Shown piece after piece: positions 38,194 to 39,915 of a DNA stretch of 39,915 nt. The translations under genes and the position numbers were made by a program. Location: positions 1 to 39,915 of the forward strand of contig JAPLNB010000217.1 of NCBI GenBank assembly GCA_026693085.1. The letters are read 5' to 3'. How positions within the stretch are numbered: position 1 is the first letter of the stretch; each line of letters starts with the position of its first letter. The notes under the pieces are model-generated. The model had not been told where the DNA came from, searched no databases, and was given only the letters and a program-made list of their open reading frames with translations. This DNA comes from Planctomycetota bacterium (GTDB lineage Bacteria; Planctomycetota; Phycisphaerae; Tepidisphaerales; Tepidisphaeraceae).

Positions 38194-39504
38194 ATGAAAT
38201 GCGATCGGTCGAGCGTATGGGTTATCGGATGGGTGGTTGCGGCTTGCTCATGGGCATGGGCGGGGGATTGGGGACAGTGGCGAGGGCCTTATTTCAATGG
38301 GGCGAGTGATGAGGTGAATTTGCCGGAAAGATTGAGCCCGGCGGAGAACATGCTGTGGTGTGTTGATCTGCCGGGGCATGGGGCGGGAACGCCAATCGTT
38401 TGGGGGGATCGCGTGTTTGTCGGCTCGGTCGATAAGAAGACGGACAAGCTGGTGGCGATCTGCGTGGCGCGGAAAGACGGGAAGATCGCGTGGCAGCGCG
38501 ACGTGGGGATGAATTTCCCTCGTCATGGGATGAACGATATGGCCAGCCCCTCGGCAATCACCGATGGCAAGTCCGTCTACTTCAGCTACGGAACGGGTGA
38601 TCTGGCGGCGTTCGACGTCGAGGGAAATGCGCTTTGGGCGAGGAACCTGCAGAAAGACCATGGCGGGTTCAACATGCAGTTCCTGTACGGATCAAGCCCG
38701 CTGCTGTATCGGGGGAGGCTGTATATGCAGGTGATCCACAGGGACAGGCCTTACTCGGGAAGGGCGACGGGGAAGCCGGCGGAGTCGTATCTGCTGGCGA
38801 TCGATCCGGCGACGGGGAAGGACCTTTGGAAACACATCCGGGTGACGGACGCGCAAGGCGAGGCCAAGGAATCGTATGGGACACCCCTGGCGTATGAGGG
38901 CGCGGGGCGAAATGAGGTCGTGATCGTGGGGGCGGATTGCGTGACGAGCCATGATGCGGAGACAGGGACCGAGCTTTGGCGCTGCGATGGGTGGAACCCG
39001 ACGCACATCAACCACCTGCGTATGGTGCCGTCGGTCACGGCGGCGGGGGATTTCTTCATCGTCTGCACGCCCAAGGTGATGGGGCATGTGCTGGCGATCC
39101 GGCCGGGGGGATCGGGAGATGTTACCCGGACGCACCTGGCGTGGCGGAACAAGGAAATGGCGATCGATGTGTGCAATCCGCTGTATTATCGGAACGATCT
39201 GTACGTGCTGGATGGGGATTTCAAGAAGGGGCTGAGTTGTTTGGATGCCAAGACCGGTGCGCGCAAGTGGTTTACGCCATTGAGCAGCGCCACCGTGTTT
39301 CGCACCTCACCGACGGGCGCGGATGGGAAGATCTACATCATGAACGAGGCGGCGGAGGTGTGGGTGCTGTCGGCGGCGGATGGGAAGATCATTTCGAAGA
39401 CATCCCTTGTTACCGAGGGGGCAGCGAGGGCGTCGATCACTGTGGCGCAGGGATGTGTGTTCGTGCATACGGGGAATAAGTTGTATGCGTTCGACAAGCG
39501 GTAA
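38194..39504 (+). CDS. secreted PQQ-like beta-propeller protein
   Basis: The 436-residue protein has a signal peptide (VWVIGWVVAACSWAWAG) and WGQWRGPYFNGAS, the usual opening of planctomycete quinoprotein-like propellers. Repeated PQQ-type blades follow, each with a G-x-x-x-W or A-x-D-x-x-T-G-K-x-x-W pattern (CVARKDGKIAWQRD, AIDPATGKDLWKH, SHDAETGTELWRC, CLDAKTGARKWFT). The blades form a seven- or eight-bladed propeller. True PQQ-binding residues cannot be confirmed by eye; many relatives lack cofactor. GAGGTGA about 8 nt before the ATG and a TATTGT box at 38166-38171 support the start. Confidence 0.85.
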   Translation: MKCDRSSVWVIGWVVAACSWAWAGDWGQWRGPYFNGASDEVNLPERLSPAENMLWCVDLPGHGAGTPIVWGDRVFVGSVDKKTDKLVAICVARKDGKIAWQRDVGMNFPRHGMNDMASPSAITDGKSVYFSYGTGDLAAFDVEGNALWARNLQKDHGGFNMQFLYGSSPLLYRGRLYMQVIHRDRPYSGRATGKPAESYLLAIDPATGKDLWKHIRVTDAQGEAKESYGTPLAYEGAGRNEVVIVGADCVTSHDAETGTELWRCDGWNPTHINHLRMVPSVTAAGDFFIVCTPKVMGHVLAIRPGGSGDVTRTHLAWRNKEMAIDVCNPLYYRNDLYVLDGDFKKGLSCLDAKTGARKWFTPLSSATVFRTSPTGADGKIYIMNEAAEVWVLSAADGKIISKTSLVTEGAARASITVAQGCVFVHTGNKLYAFDKR

Positions 39505-39548
39505 GGCCTGTGAGTCGGCGCGGAGGAAAATGGATCTGAAAATACAGA

Positions 39549-39590
39549 GGTGGTTACTGAAGTGACCAAGGTGGCCACTCAAGTGACCAC
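39549..39590. repeat. two tandem copies of a 21-bp palindrome
   Basis: GGTGGTTACTGAAGTGACC and GGTGGCCACTCAAGTGACC follow one another, and each can fold (GGT-ACT with AGTGACC). Lying 45 nt after the propeller gene, it may act as its terminator, although there is no T-tract. Confidence 0.45.
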
Positions 39591-39754
39591 CCCGGTAGAT
39601 CGGTTTGGTCATCATCCGGATCCGGTTACCGGGGGCGGCAACCTGAAAGGTCGTCCGGTTGGTGGCGATGGGATTGCGGGGTGCTTGGCATCGGTGGTTG
39701 GGCGGCTTGAGCCACATTGGTTCCTCAGGCAGCCGGCAGGCCAATTGCGTTCAC

Positions 39755-39784
39755 GTTTGTAGTGCGGGCTTCAGCCCAATACCG
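39755..39784. repeat. half copy of the GTTTGTAGTGCGG palindromic repeat
   Basis: GTTTGTAGTGCGGGCTTCAG followed by CCCAATACCG matches the left half of the element at 9521-9579 in the same orientation, with GGGCTTCAGCCC here forming its own small hairpin. Confidence 0.6.
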
Positions 39785-39808
39785 TTCAATGCCCGATATC
39801 AAAAATCG

Positions 39809-39858
39809 AGCCTCCTACCATCATGGCGGTGTTCTAAACGCCCTGTGGCAAGGAGGCT
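39809..39858 (+). promoter_or_regulatory. inverted repeat that would mask the ribosome-binding site of the last gene
   Basis: AGCCTCCT (39809-39816) pairs perfectly with AGGAGGCT (39851-39858), which includes the Shine-Dalgarno AAGGAGG of the gene at 39862. An inner GGCG/CGCC pair could extend the fold. Masking of this kind is a known way to limit transposase translation. Confidence 0.4.
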
Positions 39859-39861
39859 ACG

Positions 39862-39915
39862 ATGGTCCGTGTCGGCAAGGAAGCCGCTCAACTGCGGCAG
39901 TGGTCCAGCCGCCAG
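39862..39915 (+). CDS. start of a probable IS66-type accessory (TnpA-like) protein, cut by window end
   Basis: Only 18 residues are visible: MVRVGKEAAQLRQWSSRQ, preceded by a strong AAGGAGG 5 nt before the ATG. The opening (basic, then A-Q/W-R-x-W) is reminiscent of small helix-turn-helix accessory proteins of IS66 elements. With so little sequence this is only a suggestion. Confidence 0.35.
   Translation, partial: MVRVGKEAAQLRQWSSRQ

Larger units (their letters stand above)
39505..39861. other. intergenic region, 357 nt
   Basis: It contains a double hairpin (39549-39590), about 160 nt without recognisable features, a half copy of the palindromic repeat (39755-39784), and an inverted repeat that covers the ribosome-binding site of the final gene. 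Short open frames look non-coding. Confidence 0.5.

Noticed and set aside
39550-39762. Small gene after the propeller gene
   Set aside because: The frame is created by the tandem palindrome (39549-39590) and has no ribosome-binding site or conserved content.

Overview
The window is high-GC bacterial chromosome that most resembles a planctomycete of the class Phycisphaerae. This is inferred from content: exosortase-type (VPLP/PEP-CTERM) surface proteins, a DUF1501 protein, a DUF6807 (PmoA-like) plus Gfo/Idh pair, a quinoprotein-like beta-propeller, 'TTRPA'-type secreted proteins, a small membrane protein ending in a CPTC/CPEC zinc ribbon, dockerin repeats, two tandem clpP genes, and hopanoid side-chain genes. 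No rRNA, tRNA or CRISPR array was seen.

Layout. 1-507: 3' end of an IS1595-type transposase followed by a response regulator cut off at its 5' end. 549-4679 (minus): GNAT acetyltransferase, an overlapping three-gene operon (PDZ protein and two 2-TM/TPR-like proteins) and an APH-type kinase. 5118-5801: sorted surface protein. 5898-9413 (minus): ABC transporter (FtsX-type permease and ATPase). 9660-14707 (plus): metallophosphoesterase, secreted alpha/beta-hydrolase homologue without its nucleophile, DUF167 protein, secreted protein, BatA-like protein. 14873-16535: STAS antagonist, HATPase anti-sigma/kinase, rhomboid protease. 16536-17105: gene-poor with a decamer repeat. 17106-18149 (minus): lipoprotein beta-propeller. 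18433-20612: a tightly coupled three-gene set of lower GC ending in a PIN-like nuclease, the best candidate for an undescribed system. 20656-22904 (minus): DUF6807 and Gfo/Idh. 23129-27330 (plus): purF, TIM-barrel epimerase, a gutted PEP-CTERM gene, DUF1501. 27404-30543: divergent hpnG/hpnH and an FGGY kinase. 30618-33834: UDP-sugar pyrophosphorylase, ISAs1 remnant, dockerin remnant, zinc-ribbon membrane protein. 33850-38017 (minus): small membrane protein, 4-cluster ferredoxin-like protein, lipoprotein, two clpP genes, DUF89 protein. 38194-39504: PQQ-like propeller. 39862-end: start of an IS66-type accessory gene.

At sequence scale three things stand out. Degenerate 7-bp tandem repeats sit directly 5' of several minus-strand start codons. 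Several genes have a -10 box 6-8 nt before the start codon, suggesting leaderless mRNAs. Strand composition switches from G-rich to C-rich near 23 kb and back after about 30.5 kb regardless of gene direction, suggesting an inverted or imported segment. Promoters and starts were read by eye; no database search was possible.
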